Positions 39,532-50,067 of a stretch of DNA of 64,000 bases are shown here, piece by piece (within the stretch, counting starts at the first letter, position 1; each line of letters starts with the position of its first letter). Origin of the DNA: an uncultured Pseudanabaenaceae cyanobacterium (GTDB lineage: Bacteria > Cyanobacteriota > Cyanobacteriia > PCC-9006 > JAAUQQ01). The notes under the pieces are model-generated. The model searched no databases. It had not been told where the DNA came from and saw only the letters and a program-made list of their open reading frames with translations. A program made the translations under genes and the position numbers. Location of the stretch: the NCBI GenBank assembly GCA_938002085.1, contig CALLAT010000112.1:23688-87687 (forward strand), given 5' to 3'.

Positions 39532-42165
39532 ATGGCTACCCCCCTCAGCGGCGACCAGATTCGGCAGACCTTCCTCAGCTTTTATGAAGCGAAGGCCCAT
39601 AAGCAGCTGCCGAGCGCGTCTCTGGTGCCTGAGGATCCTACGGTGTTGCTGACGATCGCGGGAATGCTCCAGTTCAAACCCATATTCCTGGGTCAGCGCA
39701 AGGCTGAGGTGGACCGGGCAACGACGTCCCAGAAATGTATTCGCACCAATGACATTGAGAATGTGGGGCGCACGGCTCGCCACCATACTTTCTTTGAAAT
39801 GCTGGGGAATTTCAGTTTCGGTGACTACTTTAAGAAGGAAGCGATCGCCTGGGCCTGGGAGCTGTCTACTGAAGTGCTGAAGCTGCCCGTTGAGAATCTG
39901 GTGGTGAGCGTCTTTGAAACCGACGACGAAGCCTACGACATTTGGAAGAATGACATTGGCGTTCGGGAGACCCACATTCGCCGCATGGGCGAAGCGGATA
40001 ACTTCTGGAAGTCTGGCCCGACAGGCCCCTGTGGCCCCTGTTCGGAGATGTACTACGACTTTTATCCCGAGCGCGGCGATAAGGATATCGATTTAGAAGA
40101 CGACAGTCGCTTTATCGAGTTCTACAACCTGGTGTTCATGCAGTACAACCGGGATGACGAGGGTGAGTTGACCCCCCTGGCCAAGCAGAACATTGATACA
40201 GGGATGGGTCTGGAGCGCATGGCCCAGATTTTGCAGGGCAAGCCGAATAACTATGAAACGGACCTGATTTTCCCAATCATTGAGGCAGCTTCCAAAATCT
40301 CTGGTCTCCACTATGAGAAGTGCGATGAGAGCCAGAAGACTTCCTATAAGGTGATTGGCGATCACATTCGCGCAGTGAGTCACCTGATTACGGATGGTGT
40401 GGTGGCGTCAAATCTGGGCCGGGGCTATATTCTGCGGCAGTTGATTCGCCGGACGGTGCGTCATGGCCGTTTGCTGGGCATTGACCGGCCTTTCACCGCT
40501 GAGTTGGTGGAAAGCGCGATCGCTCTCATGGAGGACACCTACCCAGCCCTGCGAGAGCGTGAGAAAACTATCAAAGATGCCCTCGTTTTTGAAGAAAAGC
40601 AGTTCCTCAAGACGCTAGAGCGCGGCGAGAAGCTGCTGGCCGATGAAATCGCCAAGTTGAAGAAGGCGAAGAAGAAAGTGATCTCTGGCCCGGTGGCGTT
40701 CAAGCTCTTCGCAACCTATGGTTTCCCAGTGGAACTGACCCAGGAGATTGCTGAGGAACAGGGCTACAGCGTCGATTTACCTGGCTTCCGTGAGGAGATG
40801 GAGGTTCACTCCGGTCTCTCCAACGCTAAGGGGGATATTGACCTAACCCAGCAGTCCGATATGAAGAAGCTGGCGGCGCGGACAGAGGCCACAGCCTTTA
40901 GCGGCTATAGCGAGGTTCAGGGCACTGCGACAGTGACTGACTTGTTTGTTGAGGAGCAACAGGTTGAGGTGGCCGAGGCTGGGGCTGCGGTGCAGTTAGT
41001 GCTGGATGGCACGCCATTTTATGCGGAGTCTGGGGGGCAGATTGGCGATCGCGGCTATCTCTCCAGCGATGACCTCATCGTCCGCATTGACGATGTTCAA
41101 AAAGAAGGCAGCACCTTTGTTCATAAGGGCCACGTGGAACGAGGCTCCCTCAAGGTCGGCGATAGCGTCAACGCCCAAGTGGATCGCGCTTGCCGTCGTC
41201 GTGCCCAGGCCAATCACAGTGCGACTCACCTGCTCCAAGCTGCGCTGAAGCAACTGGTGGATGACAGCATCTCCCAGGCTGGCTCCCTAGTGAACTTTGA
41301 CCGCCTACGCTTTGACTTCAACCTCAACCGGGCCCTGACGCCTGAGGAGCTGGAGCAAGTCGAAGCCCTGATCAATACCTGGATTTCCGAGGCCCACGGC
41401 GCTGACATTGCCGAGATGCCCATTGCTGATGCCAAGGCCAAGGGGGCTACAGCGATGTTTGGTGAGAAGTATGGTGACACTGTACGGGTGGTGGATTTCC
41501 CTGGGGTATCCATGGAGCTGTGCGGCGGCATCCATGTGGGTAACACGGCGGAGATTGGCGTGTTTAAGCTGATTTCTGAGACGGGAATTTCCTCGGGCGT
41601 GCGACGGATTGAGGCGGTGTCGGGTCCGGCGGTGCTGGACTATTTGAACGTGCGCGATGGCGTTGTTAAGGAGCTGGGGGCAAGGTTTAAGGCTAAGCCT
41701 GAGGAGATTGCCGATCGCGTGACTTCGATTCAGGAGGAGCTGAAGGCGGCCCAGAAGGAGCTGGCTGGGGTGAAGTCTCAATTGGCGATCGCCAAGTCCG
41801 ATAGCCTCCTGGCCGAAGCGAAAGACATCGGCAAGTTCAAAGCCCTCGTGGCCCAAATGGATGGCGTTGACCCCAAGTCGCTGCAAACAGCGGCGGAGCG
41901 GATGCTGCAAAAGCTGGGCGAGAACGGTGCTGTGGTGCTGGGCTCTGATGTGGGCGAAGGCAAAGTTAGCCTCGTTGCAGCTTTTACCAAGCCTGTAAAT
42001 GAAGCGGGCTTGCAGGCTGGCAAGTTCATCGGCGGCATCGCCAAGATTTGCGGCGGTGGCGGCGGTGGACGCCCCAACTTTGCCCAGGCCGGTGGCCGCG
42101 ACGCCAGCAAGCTGCCTGAGGCAATGGAAACTGCGCAGAAGCAGCTTAAAGAGGCCTTGAGCTAG
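39532..42165 (+). CDS. alaS: Alanyl-tRNA synthetase
   Basis: QIRQTFLSFYEAKAHKQLPSASLVPEDPTVLLTIAGMLQFKPIFLG, C-terminal GGGGGGRPNFAQAGG. Confidence 0.97.
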   Translation: MATPLSGDQIRQTFLSFYEAKAHKQLPSASLVPEDPTVLLTIAGMLQFKPIFLGQRKAEVDRATTSQKCIRTNDIENVGRTARHHTFFEMLGNFSFGDYFKKEAIAWAWELSTEVLKLPVENLVVSVFETDDEAYDIWKNDIGVRETHIRRMGEADNFWKSGPTGPCGPCSEMYYDFYPERGDKDIDLEDDSRFIEFYNLVFMQYNRDDEGELTPLAKQNIDTGMGLERMAQILQGKPNNYETDLIFPIIEAASKISGLHYEKCDESQKTSYKVIGDHIRAVSHLITDGVVASNLGRGYILRQLIRRTVRHGRLLGIDRPFTAELVESAIALMEDTYPALREREKTIKDALVFEEKQFLKTLERGEKLLADEIAKLKKAKKKVISGPVAFKLFATYGFPVELTQEIAEEQGYSVDLPGFREEMEVHSGLSNAKGDIDLTQQSDMKKLAARTEATAFSGYSEVQGTATVTDLFVEEQQVEVAEAGAAVQLVLDGTPFYAESGGQIGDRGYLSSDDLIVRIDDVQKEGSTFVHKGHVERGSLKVGDSVNAQVDRACRRRAQANHSATHLLQAALKQLVDDSISQAGSLVNFDRLRFDFNLNRALTPEELEQVEALINTWISEAHGADIAEMPIADAKAKGATAMFGEKYGDTVRVVDFPGVSMELCGGIHVGNTAEIGVFKLISETGISSGVRRIEAVSGPAVLDYLNVRDGVVKELGARFKAKPEEIADRVTSIQEELKAAQKELAGVKSQLAIAKSDSLLAEAKDIGKFKALVAQMDGVDPKSLQTAAERMLQKLGENGAVVLGSDVGEGKVSLVAAFTKPVNEAGLQAGKFIGGIAKICGGGGGGRPNFAQAGGRDASKLPEAMETAQKQLKEALS

Positions 42166-42198
42166 TACCTCACAGTCGGAGCTGCTGAAGGATGCTGG

Positions 42199-42229
42199 AC
42201 ACCAGGTACTTTGGGAAGGTACCTGGTGT
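42199..42229 (+). terminator. alaS terminator hairpin
   Basis: ACACCAGGTAC-9 nt-GTACCTGGTGT followed by TTGTGTTTG. Confidence 0.75.
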
Positions 42230-42246
42230 TTGTGTTTGCCGCTGCT

Positions 42247-43827
42247 ATGGTTCCAGTAAAAATTTCCCGAACTTCTGGTGCTATCGCTGCTGGCCACCCC
42301 GCCACAGCTAAAGCGGGCCGCATCATCCTTGAACAAGGCGGCAATGCCTTCGATGCTGCCGTTGCTGCCAGCCTCGCCGCCTGCGTCGTCGAGCCTATGC
42401 TCACCTCCCTCGGCGGCGGCGGCTTTCTGCTGGCTCACCCTGCTGAGGGCAAGCCCGTCCTATTCGACTTCTTCACCCAGACGCCCCAGAAGAAGCAAGC
42501 TGATCTAGATTTTCGCGAAGTCCAAGTTGATTTTGGGGACGCCACCCAGGATTTCCATGTGGGCCTGGGCAGTATTGCAGTGCCGGGGCAGATCGCAGGA
42601 CTATTTCGCGTTCACGAGCGGCTGGGGCGGCTGCCGATTAAAGAGGTGTTTGCCCCCGCGATCGCCCTCGCCCGAAGCGGTGTCATCCTCAACCGCTTCC
42701 AGGCCTACTGTATTAAAATCCTTGTCCCTATCCTCACGCTTGAAGCTGAAGGCCGAGACATCTATCAGCCCCAGGGCAAGGTTGTGGCAGAAGGCGATTG
42801 TCTCCACCTTCCTCAACAGGCCGCTGTGCTGGAGCAACTGGCCGATGAAGGTCCAGGTTTGTTCTATCGAGGAGAGTTGGGGGAACAACTGGTAAAAGCT
42901 TGTGCCGATCAGGGCGGGCTGATCACTCAAGCCGATTTGGAACAGTATGACGTGGTGGAGCGATCGCCCCTCAGCTTCAGCTACCGCAACCACCAGCTCC
43001 TCACTAACCCACCTCCCAGCTCCGGAGGTGCCCTCATTGCCTTTGCCCTGGCCTTGCTCGAAGATTCTGACCTGCAACGCTTTGGCAGTCCAGTTCATCT
43101 GAAGGCCTTGGTCCAGGCTATGCGGCTGACAAACCTGGCCCGCAAGGACGGCTATGACGAGCAGATCTACGATCCAACCGTGGCGGAACGCTTCCTCTCC
43201 CAGCCTCACCTTGAGCAATATCGTTTGCAGATGCTGAACCAACTCAGCGGTAATCTGCCACCTGATGCCAAGCTGGGCAGCACCACCCACATCAGCGTCA
43301 TCGACGGCGAGGGCAATGCCGCCAGTGTCACTGCCTCCAATGGTGAGGGCAGTAGCTACTTCATTCCGGGAACGGGCATCATGCTCAACAACATGTTGGG
43401 CGAAGCAGACCTCAATCCCCAGGGCTTTCACCAATGGCAACCCAACCGACGGCTATCGTCGATGATGGCTCCGACCTTGGTGATTGATGGAGGGAAGCCG
43501 ACGCTCTGTTTGGGCTCCGGTGGCTCTAACCGCATTCGCACGGCGATTCTTCAGGCGTTGCTGAACAAACTGGATTTAGGCATGCCTCTGTCGGATGCCG
43601 TGGAAGTCCCTCGGGTTCACTGGGAGAACAGTATCTTGAACTGGGAGCCGGGATGGGATGGAGAGGCGATCTCAGCTTGCTCTCGCCCCGACGAAACCGT
43701 CATTCCCTGGTCAGCTCCCAACATGTTCTTTGGCGGGGTCCATGGGGTTGGTTGGAATGGTGCCCAAGGCTTTGAAGCGGTGGGCGATTCCCGTCGCTGC
43801 GGTGCATTTGAAGTCGTGGACGGTTGA
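42247..43827 (+). CDS. ggt: Gamma-glutamyltransferase family protein
   Basis: ISRTSGAIAAGHPATAKAGRIILEQGGNAFDAAVAASLAACVVEPMLTSLGGGGF; STTHISVIDGEGNAASVTASNGEGSSYFIPGTGIMLNNML. Start at MVPVK preferred because the 42211 start lies inside the alaS terminator. Confidence 0.9.
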   Translation: MVPVKISRTSGAIAAGHPATAKAGRIILEQGGNAFDAAVAASLAACVVEPMLTSLGGGGFLLAHPAEGKPVLFDFFTQTPQKKQADLDFREVQVDFGDATQDFHVGLGSIAVPGQIAGLFRVHERLGRLPIKEVFAPAIALARSGVILNRFQAYCIKILVPILTLEAEGRDIYQPQGKVVAEGDCLHLPQQAAVLEQLADEGPGLFYRGELGEQLVKACADQGGLITQADLEQYDVVERSPLSFSYRNHQLLTNPPPSSGGALIAFALALLEDSDLQRFGSPVHLKALVQAMRLTNLARKDGYDEQIYDPTVAERFLSQPHLEQYRLQMLNQLSGNLPPDAKLGSTTHISVIDGEGNAASVTASNGEGSSYFIPGTGIMLNNMLGEADLNPQGFHQWQPNRRLSSMMAPTLVIDGGKPTLCLGSGGSNRIRTAILQALLNKLDLGMPLSDAVEVPRVHWENSILNWEPGWDGEAISACSRPDETVIPWSAPNMFFGGVHGVGWNGAQGFEAVGDSRRCGAFEVVDG

Positions 43828-43830
43828 GAT

Positions 43831-44325
43831 TTACCAAGTCTGCAACTGTCCTTGGGTCGCATCCTCGGGGTATCCCGTCTTTGACTTTGGATCAAAAGCC
43901 AACTCATAGACCGTGGCAGGTTCGCCAGCGACATGGTCCTTACCCATGGCATCTTTGCTCGCCACAATCAAGGTTTCCCAGTCCGAATCGCTGGCTTCCG
44001 AGCCCAAGCGCACATGGACATTGCGAATATCTGAAACCAGCTTGAGGCGATTGCCGCGATTTTCAAACACCAGCATGGTGCAGCCCTGCCCAGTGCAAAG
44101 CGTTGGCTCATCCCAGATGTAGACCATTACGTCATCTAGGTGGTCACCATTGAGATCATCTAGGGACGTAGACATGCGAGCTAAATTATTGTCGCCACCT
44201 TGAGCTTTGACGTAGCGCTTGGCTAGGTCCATCGCATCGTTGTGAATGGCCCGATCATCGAGGGGATCGCTACAGCCGGTGAGCATGAGCGTTAGGGCTG
44301 ACAAAGAGAACAGCAGCTTTCGCAT
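43831..44325 (-). CDS. Hypothetical lipoprotein
   Basis: Lipobox LTGC after signal sequence MRKLLFSLSALTLM. Confidence 0.75.
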   Translation of the reverse strand: MRKLLFSLSALTLMLTGCSDPLDDRAIHNDAMDLAKRYVKAQGGDNNLARMSTSLDDLNGDHLDDVMVYIWDEPTLCTGQGCTMLVFENRGNRLKLVSDIRNVHVRLGSEASDSDWETLIVASKDAMGKDHVAGEPATVYELAFDPKSKTGYPEDATQGQLQTW

Positions 44326-44716
44326 GTTGGGTCAGATGGCAGGTCTATTGTCATCATTCCCCAACTAATAGGCGGCTCTATATTCTTTGCCCGAACCTTA
44401 TAAGTCAGTCTTCATAATGCTTTGAGAGGATTAAGGCAGTCATTCTGAGTGAGCCCGTCCGTCAGTGAAATTGCTTGGGAATCGTGGGTTCAGCTTGAAC
44501 TTTATGCATTTTCCGCTTTGGGCTGATTTGCTACTCGTATTTTGTCACGAATGAACTTAAGGCTTGTTTATCCCTGCCTGGGGGCGATCTAAGGCTTTTC
44601 TCTGGCGATCGCAAAAAGCACGAGTATCCGCAGATACAGTTCCATCTGAATGGAGACGATTCTATAAAACCTATCGGTTTCGCAATGTAGGCGATTCCTT
44701 CCGTTACAGGTTTTCT

Positions 44717-46564
44717 ATGGTTGCCTCATCCCGCAATGTCCATCCCAAAATCCTGAAGCAGTTTCAACATCTGTTGGGCTCTATTCAGTTAGCTGTGCCA
44801 TTGTTGGTGGCCATCATTGGTGTTTTGGTTGGGGCGACATTTTATGAGTCTCAGGTGGGGTCGCCCACCGTTCAAAACCTGATTTATAAGAGCCATTGGT
44901 TTGGGGCCTTGATGTTTTTGCTGGCGGTGAATCTGTCGGTGTCGGCCCTCTCTCGCTATCCCTGGCGCGGTCCTCGCAAGATAGGTTTTGCCCTGACCCA
45001 CTTTGGCTTGGTGGTCTTGATTGCGGGCTCGGCTGCGGTGATTCACATCAGCACGGAGGGGATGCTGCTGGTGCGGACGGACCAGGGCGCGAACCGTTTG
45101 GTGCGGGTGGAGGGCGAGTTGCTGGATTTTGTGGGGCCAGAGGGGCAAGAGCAGCAATTCAATCTATTTATCAAGCCAGATAATACGGTTTCGCCTAGCC
45201 AGGCCGGCGACTTAGAGCTGCTGCGCTATGGCGAGAATGTGATTACGACGACGAATTTTGTTGAGCAAGGGGAGGTAGCGAATTCGGCGGTGAAGTTGCA
45301 GTTGCAGAGCGATCGCATGAACCAAACCCTGGAGCGCTGGCTGGCAGTTGCGCCAGCATCCTATAGCGAAGTCTCGGTTGGTCCAGCAACCCTGCAAGTC
45401 CAGCAGGCCCAGTCCGAAGCTGAACTAAAAGCCATGCTGGCTGCACCACCTAAGGCGGGCGACATTCCCAAGTTCGGCACCCTGTTGCTGGATTCGGGTA
45501 AAACTATTGATGTGGAGCAAAGCCAGGGACAGCTGATTGAGCTACCCGGTGGCGCTGACATGGTCATCACCCAAGTTTGGCCAGACTTCCGTCTCAACAG
45601 TGACAACCGGCCTGAAACGGCTTCTGAACAATTCAATAACCCCGTGCTTCAGGTCGCTTTGCGGGATGGAGAAAAAGAAGCCCGCTGGTTTGTCTTTGCC
45701 GAAGGCGGTTTTGAGCCGGTCAAGACGACGGTGGCGGGTGAGCCTTTGGATGCAAAGGCGTTGGGATTGGCCAATCTCAGTTATGAGGTTCAGCCCCAAC
45801 CGTTAGAGGACTACTTCCGAGTTGTCATTGCACCGGATGGGAGCCGCTTCTACGCTGCCAACTCTTCTAAAGGCTTCAAGTCTGGCCCCTTTGAGGCGGG
45901 CGAAGCCGTCACTCCCGGCTGGGCAGACTTCCGCATTAGCCTGGCGGACAGCCTCGACCATGCCGTGATTAATCGCGAGGTGGTAGAGGTCCCAGAAGAT
46001 GAAGGCTTGCAGGGTGAACCTGCCCTGCTAGTCCAAACGCCCGATGGTTCTCAGCAGTGGCTGCCCTGGGGCGAGGCCACGACTCTTAGTGATGCTGACG
46101 GAGACTATTACGCATCCTTTAGCGCTCAGATGCTGGAGTTGCCCTTTGGGGTCAAGCTGGAAGACTTCATTGTCGAGCGCAACGAAGGCAGTGAATCGGT
46201 GGCGATGTGGACGAGCCAAATTCGCCTGGATGATGCTCAAGCAGGTCCTCAAGAGAGCCGTCGCGTTTGGATGAACCACCCCACTTGGTACCAGGGCTGG
46301 AAAATTGCCCAGGCTTCTTGGAATCCCGGAGATCTCAACCAGTCCACCCTGCAAGTGAAGCGAGAGCCCTGGTGGGTGACGGGGCTGACCTGGTTGGGCT
46401 CGTTGATGGTGGTTGTGGGTACAGCAGTCATCTTCTACGGTCGCAGTGCGATGAAGAATCTCAAGGCTGCGTTGCCGGAGGAGAAAGATGAAGCGGTTAG
46501 CGCCGAGGCTGCCGCTGTGCCGTCGGCTCAGGCGAAGGGGCTTGATGCTCCGTTGTCGGTTTAG
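44717..46564 (+). CDS. ResB/Ccs1-like cytochrome c biogenesis protein
   Basis: N-terminal TM pair GSIQLAVPLLVAIIGVLVGATFYESQ, IGFALTHFGLVVLIAGSAAVIHISTEG, large periplasmic region, C-terminal TM; followed by a ccsA-like gene. Confidence 0.8.
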   Translation: MVASSRNVHPKILKQFQHLLGSIQLAVPLLVAIIGVLVGATFYESQVGSPTVQNLIYKSHWFGALMFLLAVNLSVSALSRYPWRGPRKIGFALTHFGLVVLIAGSAAVIHISTEGMLLVRTDQGANRLVRVEGELLDFVGPEGQEQQFNLFIKPDNTVSPSQAGDLELLRYGENVITTTNFVEQGEVANSAVKLQLQSDRMNQTLERWLAVAPASYSEVSVGPATLQVQQAQSEAELKAMLAAPPKAGDIPKFGTLLLDSGKTIDVEQSQGQLIELPGGADMVITQVWPDFRLNSDNRPETASEQFNNPVLQVALRDGEKEARWFVFAEGGFEPVKTTVAGEPLDAKALGLANLSYEVQPQPLEDYFRVVIAPDGSRFYAANSSKGFKSGPFEAGEAVTPGWADFRISLADSLDHAVINREVVEVPEDEGLQGEPALLVQTPDGSQQWLPWGEATTLSDADGDYYASFSAQMLELPFGVKLEDFIVERNEGSESVAMWTSQIRLDDAQAGPQESRRVWMNHPTWYQGWKIAQASWNPGDLNQSTLQVKREPWWVTGLTWLGSLMVVVGTAVIFYGRSAMKNLKAALPEEKDEAVSAEAAAVPSAQAKGLDAPLSV

Positions 46565-46629
46565 GGCAGATCGCTGATTGGTTTGGCTACAGGTTTTGTT
46601 TTCAGTCCCTTATGGTTCGCGCGATCGCT

Positions 46630-48378
46630 ATGAAATTCCTAAAATTCCTAATCGGCTTTACCCTCGGCCTGATGCTGCTGGTCTTGCCCCTTAGCCAATT
46701 CCAGGCTGGCCCCCTGGCTCCGCTGCAATCCCTAGCGGTGCAGATCGACGGGCGCAAAAAGCCTCTGGATACTGTGGCGCTGGAGACGGTGCAAAAGCTC
46801 CATGGTTCGGCCAGCTACAAGCAAGCCGATGGCTCCAAGCTGGACTATCTGCAAACCTACTTTGCCCTCGCTTTCAACGATCGCGATTGGAACAACGAGC
46901 CCTTCCTCCTCTTTAGCTATCGCCCGCTCAAAGAAGAAGTGGGCTTCAACCCGGAGCAAAAGTACTTCAGCTTTCAGGAGCTGCTCTCCTCTAAGTCCCT
47001 GAGCCAGGTGATCAACCGAGCCCATGCTCGCGAGATAGCGGGGGAAGACCTATTTCGCCTGGAGCGGGAGGCCCTGTCAATTGAGGACCGTGCGACACTG
47101 CTCTATCGCACCGTGGGAGACAATAGCCTGCCTCTCGTGCCCCATCCCAGCGATGCCAAGGGAACTTGGGTGACGATTGAGAATGCTGCCGAGCTGTATC
47201 CCCCTGAAACCGCAGCGGACCTGATGGCCTTGGAGCAGCAGGTTCAGCAGGGCTATCGCTTTGGAGCAGCGCACTTGGACTATGTAGGGCAGTTGGGCGG
47301 CAAGTTAAAACAGTCTTTGGCTGAGCTGAGCCCGATGGTCTATCCCAGCGATGCAACCCTCCAGCGCGAAGTCTTCTATAACCACTTCCACCCCTTCGGC
47401 AAAGCCTGGATGATCTTTGGTCTGGGCTTCCTGGTGATGCTGGCATCCCTCTGGTTCAAGCCCCTGGAGCTGTACGGCAGTGCAATCGGTCTGGCCGCAG
47501 CAGGTTTAACGACGGAGGCCTATGGTTTCATTTTGCGGATGCAAATCGCGGACCGTCCTCCTGTCACCAACATGTATGAGTCAGTCATTTGGGTGAGCTT
47601 TGGGGTTATTGCTCTAGCCCTGATTTTTGAACTGACTTCTGATAAAGCCCGCTACTATCTGCTCTCCGCTTCGCCAGTTGCCGTCGTTTGTTTGCTCTTG
47701 GCCGATCGCCTGCCGGTGGTGCTGGACCCCAGCATTGCGCCCCTGGTGCCGGTGCTGCGCGATAACTTTTGGCTCAGCATCCATGTCCCGACGATTACCC
47801 TGGGCTATGCCGCCTTTGCCCTGGCCATGGGCTTGGGTCATGTTTCCCTTGGCCATTACCTGTTTGCTAACCCTGCCAACCCCACGGTCAAAAAGCGTCT
47901 GCAAACCCTGTCCCAGTTCAACTACCGCACGCTCCAAGTGGGGGTGTTGCTGCTGACCACTGGCGTCATCCTGGGCGGCATTTGGGCGCACTTCTCCTGG
48001 GGCCGTTTTTGGGGCTGGGACCCGAAGGAGACCTGGGCTTTGATTGCCTTGCTGTGCTACTTGGTTCCGCTCCACGGTCGCCTAGTGGGTTGGATCGGCA
48101 ACTTTGGCATTAACGTTGCTGCTGTGGTGTCATTCAATGCAGTTTTGATGGCCTGGTATGGGGTTAACTTCGTCCTAGGGACTGGCTTGCACAGTTATGG
48201 CTTTGGTACGGGTGACTCCCAACTCATTGTGGCAGCGGTGGTTGTGGCTGACTTGGCGATCGTGGCCCTGACGGCCCTGCGTCATCGCAGCCGTAAGCCC
48301 TCGGGGCAACCCTTGATTATTGAAGAGGTCACGCTCTCTGAAGAAGCCATCCAAGCCATGGCGAGCGAAGCCCAGTAA
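46630..48378 (+). CDS. CcsA-like cytochrome c synthase subunit
   Basis: WWD motif WGRFWGWDPKETWALIALLCYLVPLHGR, multiple TM segments, extended N-terminal periplasmic domain. Confidence 0.9.
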   Translation: MKFLKFLIGFTLGLMLLVLPLSQFQAGPLAPLQSLAVQIDGRKKPLDTVALETVQKLHGSASYKQADGSKLDYLQTYFALAFNDRDWNNEPFLLFSYRPLKEEVGFNPEQKYFSFQELLSSKSLSQVINRAHAREIAGEDLFRLEREALSIEDRATLLYRTVGDNSLPLVPHPSDAKGTWVTIENAAELYPPETAADLMALEQQVQQGYRFGAAHLDYVGQLGGKLKQSLAELSPMVYPSDATLQREVFYNHFHPFGKAWMIFGLGFLVMLASLWFKPLELYGSAIGLAAAGLTTEAYGFILRMQIADRPPVTNMYESVIWVSFGVIALALIFELTSDKARYYLLSASPVAVVCLLLADRLPVVLDPSIAPLVPVLRDNFWLSIHVPTITLGYAAFALAMGLGHVSLGHYLFANPANPTVKKRLQTLSQFNYRTLQVGVLLLTTGVILGGIWAHFSWGRFWGWDPKETWALIALLCYLVPLHGRLVGWIGNFGINVAAVVSFNAVLMAWYGVNFVLGTGLHSYGFGTGDSQLIVAAVVVADLAIVALTALRHRSRKPSGQPLIIEEVTLSEEAIQAMASEAQ

Positions 48379-48447
48379 GGCCCCGCGAGGTCCATAGGTT
48401 CAGTTTTGGCTGAGCCCTGTTCTACTTTCATTCTTTAATTCATTGCT

Positions 48448-48954
48448 ATGGAACGTCGCAAATTTCTCTCTTGGTTGGGCGTTGGTGCATTAGCAACTTC
48501 TTTGCCCACGGTTTTGGCGGCTTGCTCTAGCACTTATGAAACCAGCACTGATTCTGTTGATACCAGCACCGAAAATATCATCACTAGCGACGACCCGATT
48601 CAGTCGGCAAAATCAGAGATTAGTGAGACCCCAGATGCGGATGGCTTCTACTCGGTGGGCACCTTAGCTGCGGTGGCCGCAGGGGGAGCGATTACTTCCA
48701 AGAAGTTTTCTAGTGCCTCTGGGGCATTGATTGTGGTTCAAGACCCAGCCAACCCTGAGGGAGTGGTGGCCCTCGATGCTCGCTGTACTCACCAGGGCTG
48801 TGCTGTTGATTGGGAAGATGGCAGCTTTGTTTGTCCTTGTCATGCCTCTGCCTTTGCCATTGATGGTGCCGTAGAGAAAGGCCCGGCCACAGAGCCTTTG
48901 GGAGTCTTTGAGACCAAGATTGAAGGCGACCAAATTTTTGTCAAACCGGCCTAG
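48448..48954 (+). CDS. Rieske 2Fe-2S protein with Tat-like signal and lipobox
   Basis: [24 protein letters not shown] cluster-binding motif; N-terminus [26 protein letters not shown]. Confidence 0.9.
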   Translation: MERRKFLSWLGVGALATSLPTVLAACSSTYETSTDSVDTSTENIITSDDPIQSAKSEISETPDADGFYSVGTLAAVAAGGAITSKKFSSASGALIVVQDPANPEGVVALDARCTHQGCAVDWEDGSFVCPCHASAFAIDGAVEKGPATEPLGVFETKIEGDQIFVKPA

Positions 48955-49093
48955 CCTTGAGCCCTAACGATGATGCAGAGACAGACTGTGAGGCTTTCGC
49001 AGAGATTGATCCCGTCTATTTTCTGTTGCTCACGATGGTCTTTGCATCTCACCCCTTACGCTATTTTTGTCTCCTGTTGTATTGGCTAAGGCT

Positions 49094-50020
49094 ATGTCCC
49101 AGCTTTCCTCTGAACAAGTCCTGGCGGCGATCGCGATGTCCCAGTCTCTGCGTAAGCATGAGTTGAGTCGCATCGAGCTGTCCCAGCAGAGCATTGCTGG
49201 GGGCGACTTTACGGAGGCCTATATGCGATCTGCGAATTTAGCAGAGAGCCACTGTGAGGGCACGAACTTTACCGAAGCCACGTTGATTTGGGCGAATTTG
49301 ACCGGGGCGAATTTGACCGGGGCAAAGCTGGAGCGATCGCTGCTCACTTGCGCCCTGTTCAAGCAAGCGAATTTGCGCGGCGTCCATGCCAGCCATGCCA
49401 ACTTTACCGGGGCGGATCTGGAGCGCATGGATGGCTCGGAAGGCTGCTTTGATGGGGCTGATTTCCAAGATTCCAAGGGTTGCCACAGCTGCTTTAAAGG
49501 CAGTAGCCTCCAGCAGTCCAAAGGCGTGGGGGCGGACTTTAGCTGGGCCGAGATGGCCGAAGCAAAGCTCCAAGCCAGCCGTTGGAATAATAGTAATTGG
49601 GTGGCGGTACAACTAGAGGCCGCTAACTTGGAGAAGGCTCAATTTGTGGGCTGCGATTTGTCCGAGGCCAATCTCTCTCGGGCCAACTGTCTCAATGGCA
49701 AATTTGCAGGCGTTCGGCTTCACAGCGCTGATTTGAGTGGTGCTCAACTGGACTGGGCTGACCTGTCCACAGCTAATCTGCGCCAGGCAAAGCTGGTTAG
49801 AACGTCGTTGTTCAATGCCAGCTTGGAGCGGGCTAGTTTGATGGATGCGGACTTGTCGGGGGCGAATTTGCGGGATGCCAGTTTGGAAGAGGCGAACTTG
49901 GCGGGGACCTGCTGGGATGAGGCGATCGTGACGGGAGCTGTGTTTACGGATTCCCAAGGACTAACGCCAGAGCAGAAGCTATGGCTGCGGGAGAACGGCG
50001 CGTTGAATGTGCCGAAGTAA
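49094..50020 (+). CDS. Pentapeptide-repeat protein
   Basis: Repeated A(D/N)LxxA motifs (ANLTGANLTGAKLERSLL, ADLSGAQLDWADLSTANLRQAKL). Confidence 0.9.
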   Translation: MSQLSSEQVLAAIAMSQSLRKHELSRIELSQQSIAGGDFTEAYMRSANLAESHCEGTNFTEATLIWANLTGANLTGAKLERSLLTCALFKQANLRGVHASHANFTGADLERMDGSEGCFDGADFQDSKGCHSCFKGSSLQQSKGVGADFSWAEMAEAKLQASRWNNSNWVAVQLEAANLEKAQFVGCDLSEANLSRANCLNGKFAGVRLHSADLSGAQLDWADLSTANLRQAKLVRTSLFNASLERASLMDADLSGANLRDASLEEANLAGTCWDEAIVTGAVFTDSQGLTPEQKLWLRENGALNVPK

Positions 50021-50067
50021 TTGGTTCGCTTGCTTAGGAACGCGAATTTAATAAGACCGAATTTACC

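Noticed and set aside
42211-42246. Upstream start of ggt
   Set aside because: Falls inside the alaS terminator hairpin; MVPVKISRTSG start at 42247 is more plausible.
41305-42438. 377-aa minus-strand ORF
   Set aside because: Antisense to alaS and ggt; no recognisable domain.
42601-43440. 279-aa minus-strand ORF
   Set aside because: Antisense shadow of ggt.
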